Source: Pseudanabaena sp.
GTDB taxonomy: Bacteria; Cyanobacteriota; Cyanobacteriia; Pseudanabaenales; Pseudanabaenaceae
Assembly: GCA_003249035.1 (NCBI GenBank)
Contig: QBMK01000002.1
Coordinates: forward strand, 116,807 to 180,806
DNA: 64,000 nt
Direction: 5' to 3'
Both the position numbers and the translations under genes were made by a program. Below, piece by piece: positions 8,816 through 17,285 of the stretch; position 1 is the stretch's first letter; each line of letters begins with the position of its first letter. The notes under the pieces were generated by a model, which saw only the letters and a program-made list of their open reading frames with translations, was not told where the DNA came from and did not search any database.

Positions 8816-9382
8816 ATGTTATACAAAAAGACTCTACTAGCTTCAATTTTTCTCGGTTCCTTAAGTTTCTGCCTAGCCTCCACACTCCATTGGAACAATT
8901 CGTCAGTTCAAGCGATTGAGCTACAAGACGGCAAGACCTATTTTTTACAGCCGCCTACCTTGGTCGATGCTTACACAACCATCAATGTGATCAATTCGTG
9001 GAGTGCAATTTACTACTACACGATTCAGACGGCTGCTAATGCTGGGGTGCCTTTGCAGTCAGTTGCGATCGCGCAGACTCAGGGCGGTGATACAGTCGAG
9101 TTTCGGATCGGTGCGACTACTACCTATACTCAAGATGCTGGGGGCGATCGCACCCAAATCCAGAGCAAAACGACCCTAAATCCAGAGACTAACACTCTAT
9201 CAATTGTTTTCGATCCGCCTGTTCCCCCCGGCAAAGCCGTAGTGATTAGACTGCTACCATCAAGCAATCCTCGCTTTCCGGGAGTGTACTTATTCGGCGT
9301 TACGGCTTTCCCTCCAGGGGCTAAACCATTTGGGCAATTTTTAGGTTACGGAAGGCTATCTTTTTTTAGTCCTAGACGCTGA
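8816..9382 (+). CDS. DUF2808 secreted protein, first of tandem pair
   Basis: Cyanobacterial DUF2808 protein, exported, function unknown. The start is placed at ATG 8816 rather than the upstream GTG 8759, because MLYKKTLLASIFLGSLSFCL then forms a clean signal peptide that matches the paralogue at 9537. After it come the family hallmarks: ELQDGKTYFLQPPTLVDAYT, IQTAANAGVPLQSVAIAQTQ, the FDPPVPPGKAVVIRL strand and GVYLFGVTAFPPGAKPF near the end. Mature size is about 165 residues, typical of the family. The protein is closely similar along its whole length to the next gene, so the pair arose by tandem duplication. Confidence 0.88.
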   Translation: MLYKKTLLASIFLGSLSFCLASTLHWNNSSVQAIELQDGKTYFLQPPTLVDAYTTINVINSWSAIYYYTIQTAANAGVPLQSVAIAQTQGGDTVEFRIGATTTYTQDAGGDRTQIQSKTTLNPETNTLSIVFDPPVPPGKAVVIRLLPSSNPRFPGVYLFGVTAFPPGAKPFGQFLGYGRLSFFSPRR

Positions 9383-9536
9383 TGGCTCTTCAATCTAGTC
9401 TTAAGAATTGATAGGCGGCGCTAATCAATTCTTGGGTTTTATGTCCTAGTACACTTTGCGACAGCTATTAATGCTTCATGATGTAATATAACTTTTCGAG
9501 GGGTTGCGCGAATAGCACCCATTAATTTTTTAAGCT

Positions 9537-10103
9537 ATGCTGCACAAAAAGACTGTACTTGCCTCAATTTTTCTCGGATCCCTAGGTTTCTGCCTAGCCT
9601 CAACTTTGCCTTGGAACAATCCTTTGGTTCAAGCAGTGGAGCTGCAAAACGGTAAAACCTATTTTTTGCAACCGCCTACCTTGATTGAGGCTTACACGAC
9701 TATCTATGCGGTCAATGTATGTTGTGCAACTTACTTCTTCAAGATTCAGACTGCTGCTAACGCCGGTGTGCCTTTGCAGACAGTAACGATCGCTCAAACT
9801 CAGGGCGTCGACACGGTCGAGTTTCAGCTTGATGCAACAATTACCTACGCTAAAGATGCAAGTGGCGACATCCCACTCCGAAGCAAAACGACTCTAAATC
9901 CAGAGACCAATACCCTATCAATAGTTTTCGATCCACCTGTTCCCGCAGGCAAAACTGTGATGATTGGCTTACGTCCCTCCACCAATCCCCGTTTTGATGG
10001 CGTGTATTTATTCGGCGTTAATGCTTTTCCTACAGGTGATAAACCCTTCGGACAATTTCTAGGTTATGGAAGGCTAACTTTTTATAGTGCTTCGGTCAGA
10101 TAA
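9537..10103 (+). CDS. DUF2808 secreted protein, second of tandem pair
   Basis: Paralogue of the gene at 8816 with the same signal peptide pattern (MLHKKTVLASIFLGSLGFCL) and the same DUF2808 blocks: ELQNGKTYFLQPPTL, IQTAANAGVPLQTVTIAQ, FDPPVPAGKTVMIGL and GVYLFGVNAFPTGDKPF. Divergence is greatest in the middle, where this copy has CCATYFFKIQ with two adjacent cysteines that the first copy lacks. The 155-bp spacer ends with a repeat of the first gene's pre-start sequence (TTTTTTAA-ATG context), consistent with duplication of the whole unit. A family-1 repeat begins about 100 bp after the stop. Confidence 0.88.
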   Translation: MLHKKTVLASIFLGSLGFCLASTLPWNNPLVQAVELQNGKTYFLQPPTLIEAYTTIYAVNVCCATYFFKIQTAANAGVPLQTVTIAQTQGVDTVEFQLDATITYAKDASGDIPLRSKTTLNPETNTLSIVFDPPVPAGKTVMIGLRPSTNPRFDGVYLFGVNAFPTGDKPFGQFLGYGRLTFYSASVR

Positions 10104-10206
10104 AAAGTCAGTCAGATTTTTGAAACTATAGCCACTATGAGTTCTGAAAACAGCGAATAATAAAAGCCTAAATAGATTAGGAAAGCTTTGCCCATTTCAT
10201 CTGTTT

Positions 10207-10310
10207 ATACTAATCCACAAAAGTGTCGTCACACTTTTGTGGATTGAAAACCAAACCCAGCAAAGGTTTTAAAGCACAAAATGGCGTAGCCATTTTATGC
10301 TTTGGTATTA
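10207..10310 (+). repeat. Double-hairpin repeat, family 1 copy D
   Basis: Stem I AATCCACAAAAGTG / CACTTTTGTGGATT shows two paired changes (CC and GG) relative to copies C and E. The linker has CCCAGCAAAGG, and stem II is AGCACAAAATGGC / GCCATTTTATGCT with one mismatch. It ends TTGGTATTA, 26 bp before the ATG of the ClC gene, so it forms part of that gene's promoter or leader region. Confidence 0.85.
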
Positions 10311-10336
10311 GGCTTTTATTTGGATATATTTATTGA

Positions 10337-11646
10337 ATGAAGATCATGCACAAGCTATCGCGAATGTTTAAACAAAAAGGTATTGGAAACCATCAATTAA
10401 CTTTTGGGAAGATTCTCTTTTATGCAGCTTGTCTTGGTGTCGGCATTGGCTGTCTGTCAACTTGCTACTACTTCGTCCTCCAGTGGGGATTGCAAGCAGT
10501 GTGGACTACTTACCCTCTGCTTTAAATTTGGATCCCAATAACTTTCAAGGCTATGCATGGGTTCTCACAACGATCGGTGGGTTACTAGTTGGCCTGAGCG
10601 TGCATTACTTAGGTGCACCCACTGGTATCAATGCGGCAATTGATGAGATCCACAAGGAAGGGCGAATTGATTATCGACTAACTCCTGGGATGATAGTTGC
10701 CTCATTATTGTCTTTGATTTTTGGCAGCAGTGCTGGGCCAGAAAGCCCATTAGTCGATATCAACGGTCGCGTAGGCAGTTGGCTAGGTGATAAGCTTAAA
10801 CTGTCCGAAGGTAATACCCGGATTTTGACATTTTGCGGAATTAGTGCTGCATTGGGAGCTTTTTTTGGTTCTCCCCTCGGTAGTGCAATGCTAGCTCTAG
10901 AGTTACCGCATCGGTTTGGGCTAGAGTACTACGAGGCGATAGTTCCAGCGATCGTATCAGCGACTATTAGCTTTGCAATCTTTCGCTCTCTCACTGGACA
11001 TATCATCGGAGGCTTCTACGAGTTCCCTACCTCTCCTCCTTTTCTTCCGCATCATCTAATCTTTGCCGTCTTACTAGGAGTGCTTGGAGCCGCTGTAGCA
11101 AGTCTTTTTATCTTTATTTTTCGAGGCACTCAGAGGTTAACCCAAGCAGTCCCACTTCACCCCATCCTATTAACAATATTAGGAGGATTGGGACTCGGAC
11201 TCACAGCTGCAATTTTCCCGCTAACTTTATTTTATGGAGAACACCAAATACAAATTATTATCGACAAGGGCGCCCAAATAGGATGGGGATTGCTTATATT
11301 AATTGCCATAGTCAAAATGTTTACAGTCAGTTTGAGCTTACATTCTGGTTTTCGTGGTGGATTCATCTTCCCAATATTCTTTATTGGAGCTGCGATCGGA
11401 ATGGCGTTGAGTCTACTGATTCCTTCTATACCTCCATCCGTCATCATGCTTTGTATGATGGCATCGGTTACGGTTGCAGTCATGAAAACGCCCGTGAGCA
11501 TCCCGATAATACTAACAGTTATTTCCGATACGAATCTGATTCCCACGATCGCAGTTGCCTCAACTGTGAGTTTCCTTTTAACTATGAAAATCTCATTAAT
11601 CCCAACCCAGCGATCGCGCAATTCGACTCCTGAAAAGTTACTCTAG
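10337..11646 (+). pseudogene. ClC-type chloride channel/antiporter, frameshifted near codon 60
   Basis: Two overlapping frames together encode one ClC protein of about 435 residues. The first (ATG 10337) gives helix B, LFYAACLGVGIGCL through LQWGLQAVWTTY, then stops at 10523. The second continues with LNLDPNNFQGYAWVLTTIGG. A single missing base at about 10511-10522 explains the break. The rest is well preserved: GSSAGPESPLV carries the gating Glu of the GxEGP-like loop, and SGFRGGFIFPIFF matches the GxFxP filter motif. No plausible start precedes the conserved part of the second frame. Either this is a recent pseudogene, or a sequencing error in an intact gene. Its function would be Cl-/H+ exchange or Cl- conductance. 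Confidence 0.8.
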
Positions 11647-11675
11647 TTTTGACCTCAACGCATCCGTAAGAAATT

Positions 11676-11729
11676 ACAGTCTAGATATACCTAAAAAATA
11701 CCGTAGAGGATAGCCAAAAAGGCGAATAT
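11676..11729 (-). pseudogene. C-terminal relic of a DUF202 (YidH-like) gene
   Basis: On the minus strand this reads IFAFLAILYGIF then stop, nearly identical to the C-terminus of the DUF202 gene at 20872. The DNA match covers about 55 bp (11675-11729 against 20856-20910) with three differences, and extends past the stop codon into the 3' flank. The rest of the gene is absent. It lies between convergent ClC and hybrid-kinase genes. Confidence 0.75.
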
Positions 11730-11792
11730 CACGGTTCAGTTTAATCGCGTCATGACCAAGTTATAGATTTGCGCCGCCTCAAACTCTCTAGA

Positions 11793-13988
11793 TCACAACC
11801 TTTCAAAAAACTGTCCAATCACGCCGACAAGTTGTTCTAGTTCTAAAGGTTTACTGAGATATTGATTAGCACCCGCTTCAAGACAAAGCTCTTGATCTCC
11901 TTGCATAGCTCTCGCTGTTAGGGCAATGATCGGTACTTTAGCCAGTTTTGAGTCAGCGCGTATCAGTCGGGTTGCTTGTAGCCCGTCCATCACAGGCATT
12001 TGAATATCCATTAGGATGATGTCTGGCTGGTGAGTCTTTGCCATAGCCACTCCCTCTTCGCCATTTTTTGCTATAACCACTCGATATTTATAAGCACTTA
12101 GATAAGATGTGAAGGTCTGAACATTAGCTTCATTGTCTTCGACAAGTAAGATAAGCGGCGCGATCGCATTTTTTGACTTGGCGGTAGGTAATGAGAATGG
12201 CGTGATTAGCTCAGGCGATCGCGTGGTGGATGCGGACATTTGATAGGGTAGAGCGACAGTAAATGTACTTCCTTGACCGATCTCACTTGTGACCAAAACC
12301 TGACCATCATGAAGTTCAGCAATCTGCTTAACCATTACTAGCCCCAATCCAGTGCCTTCATATTCACGGTTTAGTCCACTGTCGAGCTGTACAAAGGGTT
12401 GAAATAGTCGGTGTAAATCTTTACTAGCAATGCCAATCCCTGTGTCGGTAACTTGAAAAAGAATCATGGGCAAATCTTGATCTTTTAATTGCTTTGGAAC
12501 AATCGCTTCACCTTGCCATGTATCACCACAGCCAACGGAAACTAAAAGACTGACTTTTCCCTTTTTGGGAGTAAATTTTACGGCATTGACCAAGAGATTA
12601 ATTAAAATCTGTCTGAGGCGGCGCTCATCGACCAAAATATTGCTGATATTCGGAGCGATATTGCTATAAACTTCTACACGCTTTTGAAATGCTTGCTGCT
12701 TGACATAGACCAAACTTGAATCGCAGACGTTCTGCACTGAAACCGATTCAAGATCGAGTTCGACTTTGCCTGATGAAATTTTTGATAGGTCAAGAATGTC
12801 ATTAATCAGTTCTAGTAGATGTCGTCCTCCTTTTCTAATGGCGATCAGTGCTTTCTGTTGGCGTTCATTTATGGAGCCTAACATTTCCTTTTGCAATATT
12901 TCTGACATACCCAACACCGCAGTCAATGGGGTGCGGAGTTCGTGGCTCATGTTAGCGAGAAATTCATCCTTGAGTCTTGTCGCTTTAATTAGTTGTTCAT
13001 TAGTTTGGAGTAGTTGTTCTTCGACTTCTTTGCGATCGCTAACATTAAAATTAACCCCGATGATCCTTTGAGCTATGCCTTCCGCATCTCTCAATACGGT
13101 TCCATAGGAGTGAATAAAATGAATACTTTGATCGGGATGGACGATCCTAAACTCAGATTCATATTTCTCCTCTTCGAGGATGGCTTGCTGGAGTACTGAT
13201 TCGGCAGCAACACGATCTTCGGGATGTAGAGCGTTTGCCCAAACATTGTAGAGATCTAGGGCTGGACTCTCCGTGACTGCATATAGTTCGTGCATTCGCT
13301 CATCCCAATGGATGGTATTCGCGACAATTTCCCATTCCCAACAACCGATCTCTCCAGATTTTAGTGACAAGGTAAGTCGCTCTGATAGTCTTTCGAGTTC
13401 TGCTTCGCGTTTTTGGAGTTGATTTGTATATTGTTGGAGATTTTGCAGGAGTTCTTGTTGTCGTTGTTGCGATCGCATTAGTTGCTGATTAATCGCGATG
13501 CGATCGCGTACTTGACTGACACTGATACAGAGAGAAACTGCGCTAACATCTCTTTTTTCTAGATAGTCAGCCGCCCCTAGTTTCATGGCTCTTACGGCAG
13601 TCTGTTCGTCACCCTGACCTGTCAAAACAATTACAGGCAATCGTTGTTCGTTGATCCCTTCACTAAAAGCTTCAAGAAACTCTAGTCCATCTCCATCAGG
13701 TAATTTCACATCTAGCAGTACTATCTCAGGGCTTTGCGATCGCCACATTTCTAGCCCATCTTCTAGGTTTTCCGCCTCAATGATTTCATAAGTGTAGTCT
13801 GGATCAGATTGTAGATAACGGATATAGGTATCGCGATCGATATCGGAATCATCCACAATCAGAATTCTGGTCAAAGTTTCGGTCGAAATTTGGGTAGGTC
13901 GAACTTCATTGTTTTTGGATTCTAACAATGGAGGGGCGAAGGTAGTGGCATACAAAGAAGGCATAGGCTCAGGTGTTGAATTGTCCAT
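11793..13988 (-). CDS. Hybrid histidine kinase: REC-PAS-HisKA-HATPase-REC
   Basis: Cytoplasmic phosphorelay protein of 731 residues with no transmembrane segment. The domain order is: receiver (about 41-160; DD47, phospho-acceptor Asp93 in LLDVKLPDGDG, Lys145); coiled coil (about 165-208); PAS (about 215-320, HPEDR); HisKA with His349 in NMSHELRTPL; HATPase (about 445-580; DTGIGI and GTGLGL boxes); and C-terminal receiver (about 612-731; Asp661 in ILMDIQMPVMDG). All phosphotransfer residues are present. Its start codon overlaps the end of the upstream single-domain regulator by 20 bp, indicating translational coupling in the phytochrome operon. The N-terminal receiver may accept phosphate from the phytochrome kinase. 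Confidence 0.95.
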   Translation of the reverse strand: MDNSTPEPMPSLYATTFAPPLLESKNNEVRPTQISTETLTRILIVDDSDIDRDTYIRYLQSDPDYTYEIIEAENLEDGLEMWRSQSPEIVLLDVKLPDGDGLEFLEAFSEGINEQRLPVIVLTGQGDEQTAVRAMKLGAADYLEKRDVSAVSLCISVSQVRDRIAINQQLMRSQQRQQELLQNLQQYTNQLQKREAELERLSERLTLSLKSGEIGCWEWEIVANTIHWDERMHELYAVTESPALDLYNVWANALHPEDRVAAESVLQQAILEEEKYESEFRIVHPDQSIHFIHSYGTVLRDAEGIAQRIIGVNFNVSDRKEVEEQLLQTNEQLIKATRLKDEFLANMSHELRTPLTAVLGMSEILQKEMLGSINERQQKALIAIRKGGRHLLELINDILDLSKISSGKVELDLESVSVQNVCDSSLVYVKQQAFQKRVEVYSNIAPNISNILVDERRLRQILINLLVNAVKFTPKKGKVSLLVSVGCGDTWQGEAIVPKQLKDQDLPMILFQVTDTGIGIASKDLHRLFQPFVQLDSGLNREYEGTGLGLVMVKQIAELHDGQVLVTSEIGQGSTFTVALPYQMSASTTRSPELITPFSLPTAKSKNAIAPLILLVEDNEANVQTFTSYLSAYKYRVVIAKNGEEGVAMAKTHQPDIILMDIQMPVMDGLQATRLIRADSKLAKVPIIALTARAMQGDQELCLEAGANQYLSKPLELEQLVGVIGQFFERL

Positions 13989-14475
13989 AACTAGGTAAAA
14001 CCGTGAATTGGAACCAATTTTGAAACAGAATTTGCACAGTCTGCTGCATTTCTAAAACGCCCATCGGCTTGAGCATGTATGAATTTGCGCCATATCGGTA
14101 ACAAGTTTGAATATCGTGAGCGCTACTAGAAGTAGACAAAACGATAACTGGAATCATTTGCAGATCGGGAGTTTCTTTAACCTTCTTGATGATGTCACGT
14201 CCATCAGTACCAGGAAGGTTCAGATCGAGCAGGATGCCAACGGGTAGAGGTGCTTTTAGGTTTTGATAATCTCCTTGACGAAATAGGTAATCTAACGCTT
14301 CATCCCCATCTTCAAATCGTAAAAACTTATACTGCGATCGCATAAATAGGTCGAGATTTTGAGTGACCCGCAAAAAGGTATAGAAATCTTCATCACTATC
14401 TTCAATAATCATGATGACAGGATGAGTGAGGTCATCCCAAGCTGAAGTCAATAGCCTTTGCGCGTAAGATTTCAT
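13969..14475 (-). CDS. Rcp-type single-domain response regulator
   Basis: A 168-residue receiver protein without an output domain, like the Rcp1 partners of cyanobacterial phytochromes. Acidic residues EDSDED (25-30), phospho-acceptor Asp84 in ILLDLNLPGTDG, the Ser/Thr after VIVLS and the Lys in YMLKP complete the active site. It is encoded directly downstream of the bacteriophytochrome, its likely phosphodonor, and overlaps the hybrid kinase start. Upstream of its ATG lies a perfect tandem array of an 8-bp unit in place of a normal ribosome binding site, so its translation may depend on the array or on coupling. Confidence 0.93.
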   Translation of the reverse strand: MKSYAQRLLTSAWDDLTHPVIMIIEDSDEDFYTFLRVTQNLDLFMRSQYKFLRFEDGDEALDYLFRQGDYQNLKAPLPVGILLDLNLPGTDGRDIIKKVKETPDLQMIPVIVLSTSSSAHDIQTCYRYGANSYMLKPMGVLEMQQTVQILFQNWFQFTVLPSYGQFNT

Positions 14476-14476
14476 A

Positions 14477-14545
14477 GTGGGAGAGTGGGAGAGTGGGAGA
14501 GTGGGAGAGTGGGAGAGTGGGAGAGTGGGAGAGTGGGAGAGTGGG
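14477..14545. repeat. Tandem octamer array (GTGGGAGA)n in regulator leader
   Basis: Eight perfect consecutive copies of GTGGGAGA plus five bases of a ninth. The array begins two bases from the response regulator's ATG and fills most of the 87-bp gap to the phytochrome stop. On the coding (minus) strand it is a C/T-rich leader with no Shine-Dalgarno sequence. Confidence 0.95.
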
Positions 14546-14562
14546 CTTCGCTTTAGGTGAAA

Positions 14563-16884
14563 TCATTGATTAGTACTCATATTTTGAATGGGTAACGCAA
14601 ACGAAAATGTAGTTCCTTTGCCAAAGTAGGATTCTACTTGGATTTGACCGCCATGACGCTCGACGATCTTTTTAACAATGGTTAGCCCTGCGCCAGTGCC
14701 ACCTCCATACTTACTAGATGCATGTAATCTCTTAAAGATGCGAAACACAGATTCTAGATGCTTTTCACGAATGCCGATGCCATTATCGCGCACATAAAAA
14801 GTAAAAATGTTATGTGGCTGTCCATCGGATTCAATCCAGCTAATTTCCGCCCATTTTTCAGGCTGATTATTGTACTTAAAGGCATTGGAAATTAAATTCG
14901 TAAATACTTCTTCGATCAAAACCCGATCGCCAAATACTGTTGGTAGCGATCGGGGAATGCGAATCTTGCAGTTGCTCCATTGGGGATTCATGCTAAATAA
15001 TTCGGTCACATTCCGCAATAGTAGATTGAGATCGATCGAGTCCATTTGCAACTCTTGCCTGCCTAATCGCGAGAACTTCAACAAGGATTCGATCAGTAAT
15101 TCCATACGGGTAGTCAGCCGTACCAGCGTGTGCAGCTTTTCTGCGCCTTCACCCTGCAAGATTTCGCCATAGTCATCTAACAAAAAAGTGGCGTAGTTGT
15201 GAATGCCGCGCAGGGGTTCTTTCAAATCATGGGAAGCGATGTAAGCAAACGCATCTAGTTCGTTATTAATCCGTTCTAGTTCCGAGTTGATATTGGTAAG
15301 TTCACCCGATTGACGTAACACGATGTCGATGATTGCTCGGCGTAATTCGATCACCGCTTCTACTTCACATTGGAGCCAATGGTTAGACTTGCCACTGACG
15401 ATCTGTTGCCAAGCCTCAAAAGACTTACGCGGAAATATTGTCAAACTACCATCTGATTCTATTTGATTGGGTTTATCAGGATTGCCAGCCCAAGTCACTG
15501 TCTGCAATATCTCAGGACGAAACCAAAGGATATATTGCCTCTGGGTTTCCGAAATTACCATCGCCAGCAGACCACTAGCGACATCTTTATACGCTTCAGC
15601 GATCGCATAGACATTAGACAAACTATCAGTCACAAAAATATCTTGCTTAAATAGATGACGCAACCTTGGGAGCAAATCTGCCACAGATTCTTGGTTAGGG
15701 GTTTGACCAATCAAGATGATGTCGTTGCCATCACATACCGCCACACCAGTAGCACCTGTCAGATGTAACAAAGCTTCGTGGTCTGAGACGATCTCTTCCA
15801 CAAAATTGGAGCTGGTTACTTTAGTTAGACGTTCTACAAATTGAGCTTGGATTGTCTTTAGATGCAATTTGTAGTCGAGGTCTTCGTTATTTTCTTTAGT
15901 AGCTAACTCTGTTGACATTAACTGTCCCAAAAATTCGCAGACGGTGCGCATTTCATAGGAAACAAGTTTGGGAGTGAGGTGGTGACAGGAAATCAATCCC
16001 CAAAGCTTCTGCTGATGAATTAGAGAAACTGACATTGAGGCAACAACGCCCATATTTTTGAGATATTCAATATGCAGTGGTGACACTGCTCGCAAGCCGC
16101 AATAGCTCATGTCAAGGGAATGTGAAGAGGTTTCATCGGTTGCGACTAGCCCTATCTGCTGATAATTTACATCTGGAATCAAACGTAGCCAATTAAGGGT
16201 ATAAAGTTGCTTAGCCTGCTTAGGAATATCAGAGTCAGGAAAATGCATTCCTAAAAAAGCTTCTAAACTATCCTGTTTTGATTCGGCAATCACTGTACCA
16301 TCGCCCCCCTCATTAAAGCGATAGATCATCACCCGATCAAATCCTGTCAGTCCACGCATTTCCTGAACCACTAAGTCACACAATGCAGACAGATTTTGCG
16401 TCGTCTGCATTTTTGCCAAAGTAACTTTGATATGACGGTAAAATTGAAAAAAGTCACTCTTAGACGCAGATTCTACTGGTTCTAATTCAAGTACAATCTC
16501 GCCATCAGGAGCACGATGGACAACTCCATTAAATAGGAGCATCACACCATCAGCATCAGCAATCGAAAGATTCAATGGATTTATATGTTCAAAGCTATGA
16601 TCGAGACAAGCCCGAATCACTTCGATCAGATCGCTGCGATCGCTACTAATAAAATCAGCTAAGGAGCGATCGAGCAATTCTGTCGCTGGCATTCCCAAAA
16701 TATCTGGAGCGTTTTCACTTACGCGAGTAATTCGCAGGTCTGGTTCAGCTAAAGCTAACAGTAAGCCTTGTGGTTGAATATAGCTGGGAATATGAATAGG
16801 TTCGCGATCGCAGTTGGTCAGATTAACTGAATCAAGCTCATTAATCTTATCCTTGACGATTTGTACCGAAAGCTGGTTCATCAA
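14563..16884 (-). CDS. Bacteriophytochrome histidine kinase (PAS-GAF-PHY-HisKA-HATPase)
   Basis: Red/far-red photoreceptor kinase of 773 residues. The N-terminal extension carries Cys25 in NCDREPIHIPSYIQPQG, the biliverdin attachment position of bacteriophytochromes. GAF (about 165-330) has the DSDIPKQAKQLY form of the PASDIP motif (Asp219) and SPLHIEYLKNMG, where plant-type and Cph1-type phytochromes have their Cys; here it is Leu270. The PHY region ends with PRKSF (485-489). HisKA has His552 in SHDLKEPLRG, and the ATPase has DNGIGI and GTGAGLTI. So it should bind biliverdin through Cys25. It leads an operon with the Rcp-type regulator and hybrid kinase. Transcription probably starts in the 400-bp gap upstream. 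Confidence 0.95.
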   Translation of the reverse strand: MMNQLSVQIVKDKINELDSVNLTNCDREPIHIPSYIQPQGLLLALAEPDLRITRVSENAPDILGMPATELLDRSLADFISSDRSDLIEVIRACLDHSFEHINPLNLSIADADGVMLLFNGVVHRAPDGEIVLELEPVESASKSDFFQFYRHIKVTLAKMQTTQNLSALCDLVVQEMRGLTGFDRVMIYRFNEGGDGTVIAESKQDSLEAFLGMHFPDSDIPKQAKQLYTLNWLRLIPDVNYQQIGLVATDETSSHSLDMSYCGLRAVSPLHIEYLKNMGVVASMSVSLIHQQKLWGLISCHHLTPKLVSYEMRTVCEFLGQLMSTELATKENNEDLDYKLHLKTIQAQFVERLTKVTSSNFVEEIVSDHEALLHLTGATGVAVCDGNDIILIGQTPNQESVADLLPRLRHLFKQDIFVTDSLSNVYAIAEAYKDVASGLLAMVISETQRQYILWFRPEILQTVTWAGNPDKPNQIESDGSLTIFPRKSFEAWQQIVSGKSNHWLQCEVEAVIELRRAIIDIVLRQSGELTNINSELERINNELDAFAYIASHDLKEPLRGIHNYATFLLDDYGEILQGEGAEKLHTLVRLTTRMELLIESLLKFSRLGRQELQMDSIDLNLLLRNVTELFSMNPQWSNCKIRIPRSLPTVFGDRVLIEEVFTNLISNAFKYNNQPEKWAEISWIESDGQPHNIFTFYVRDNGIGIREKHLESVFRIFKRLHASSKYGGGTGAGLTIVKKIVERHGGQIQVESYFGKGTTFSFALPIQNMSTNQ

Positions 16885-17285
16885 CTAATATCCTTATTCC
16901 AAGTCTTTTTCTTAAGGTTTTTTCAAAAATAATTATAAATGTTGATAATAATGAAAGTTCCGCTTTTAACCAGAAAGCAACCAGTTTTCTTAAGAAAGTA
17001 TTTAAGAACTGAAAGCAGTAAAATTTCAAAGCATTTTGTGCATCAAATCCAAATAAATCAATGGTTAGCAATCGCATCCGACGCAATTTTCGGTGTCATT
17101 TTTGTCGCTATTGTCTTAGCTTTTAATAACAAAAAACAAAGAAAATACTGTGATTCAAGACTTATCTATAATTTAATTATAGGGTTTAGATTAGTTTATT
17201 CATAAATATAAACGTAAAGCATTTAGATTCTTATATGTATCTAACTTGCCAAAACATTTGTAAATATCTATGAGTTATCTTCCCT
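16885..17285. other. Intergenic region between divergent genes
   Basis: 401 AT-rich bases between the phytochrome operon and the NACHT gene, expected to hold both promoters. A plus-strand frame at 16939-17205 (starting with TTG, with one hydrophobic segment WLAIASDAIFGVIFVAIV) could encode a small membrane peptide. It has no recognisable family and no clear ribosome site, so I leave it uncalled. Confidence 0.45.

Noticed and set aside
10429..10525. An independent start for the second ClC frame at 10429
   Set aside because: It would begin at TTG with out-of-register protein sequence (RPPVGIASSVDYL) that does not resemble a ClC; a frameshift in one gene explains both frames better.
10505..10530. 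Programmed -1 frameshifting in the ClC gene
   Set aside because: No X-XXY-YYZ slippery heptamer and no evident downstream pseudoknot; ClC proteins are not known to use recoding.
16939..17205. An 88-codon frame with one hydrophobic segment between the phytochrome and NACHT genes
   Set aside because: Non-ATG start, no ribosome site, no recognisable family; the region is better explained as divergent promoter DNA.
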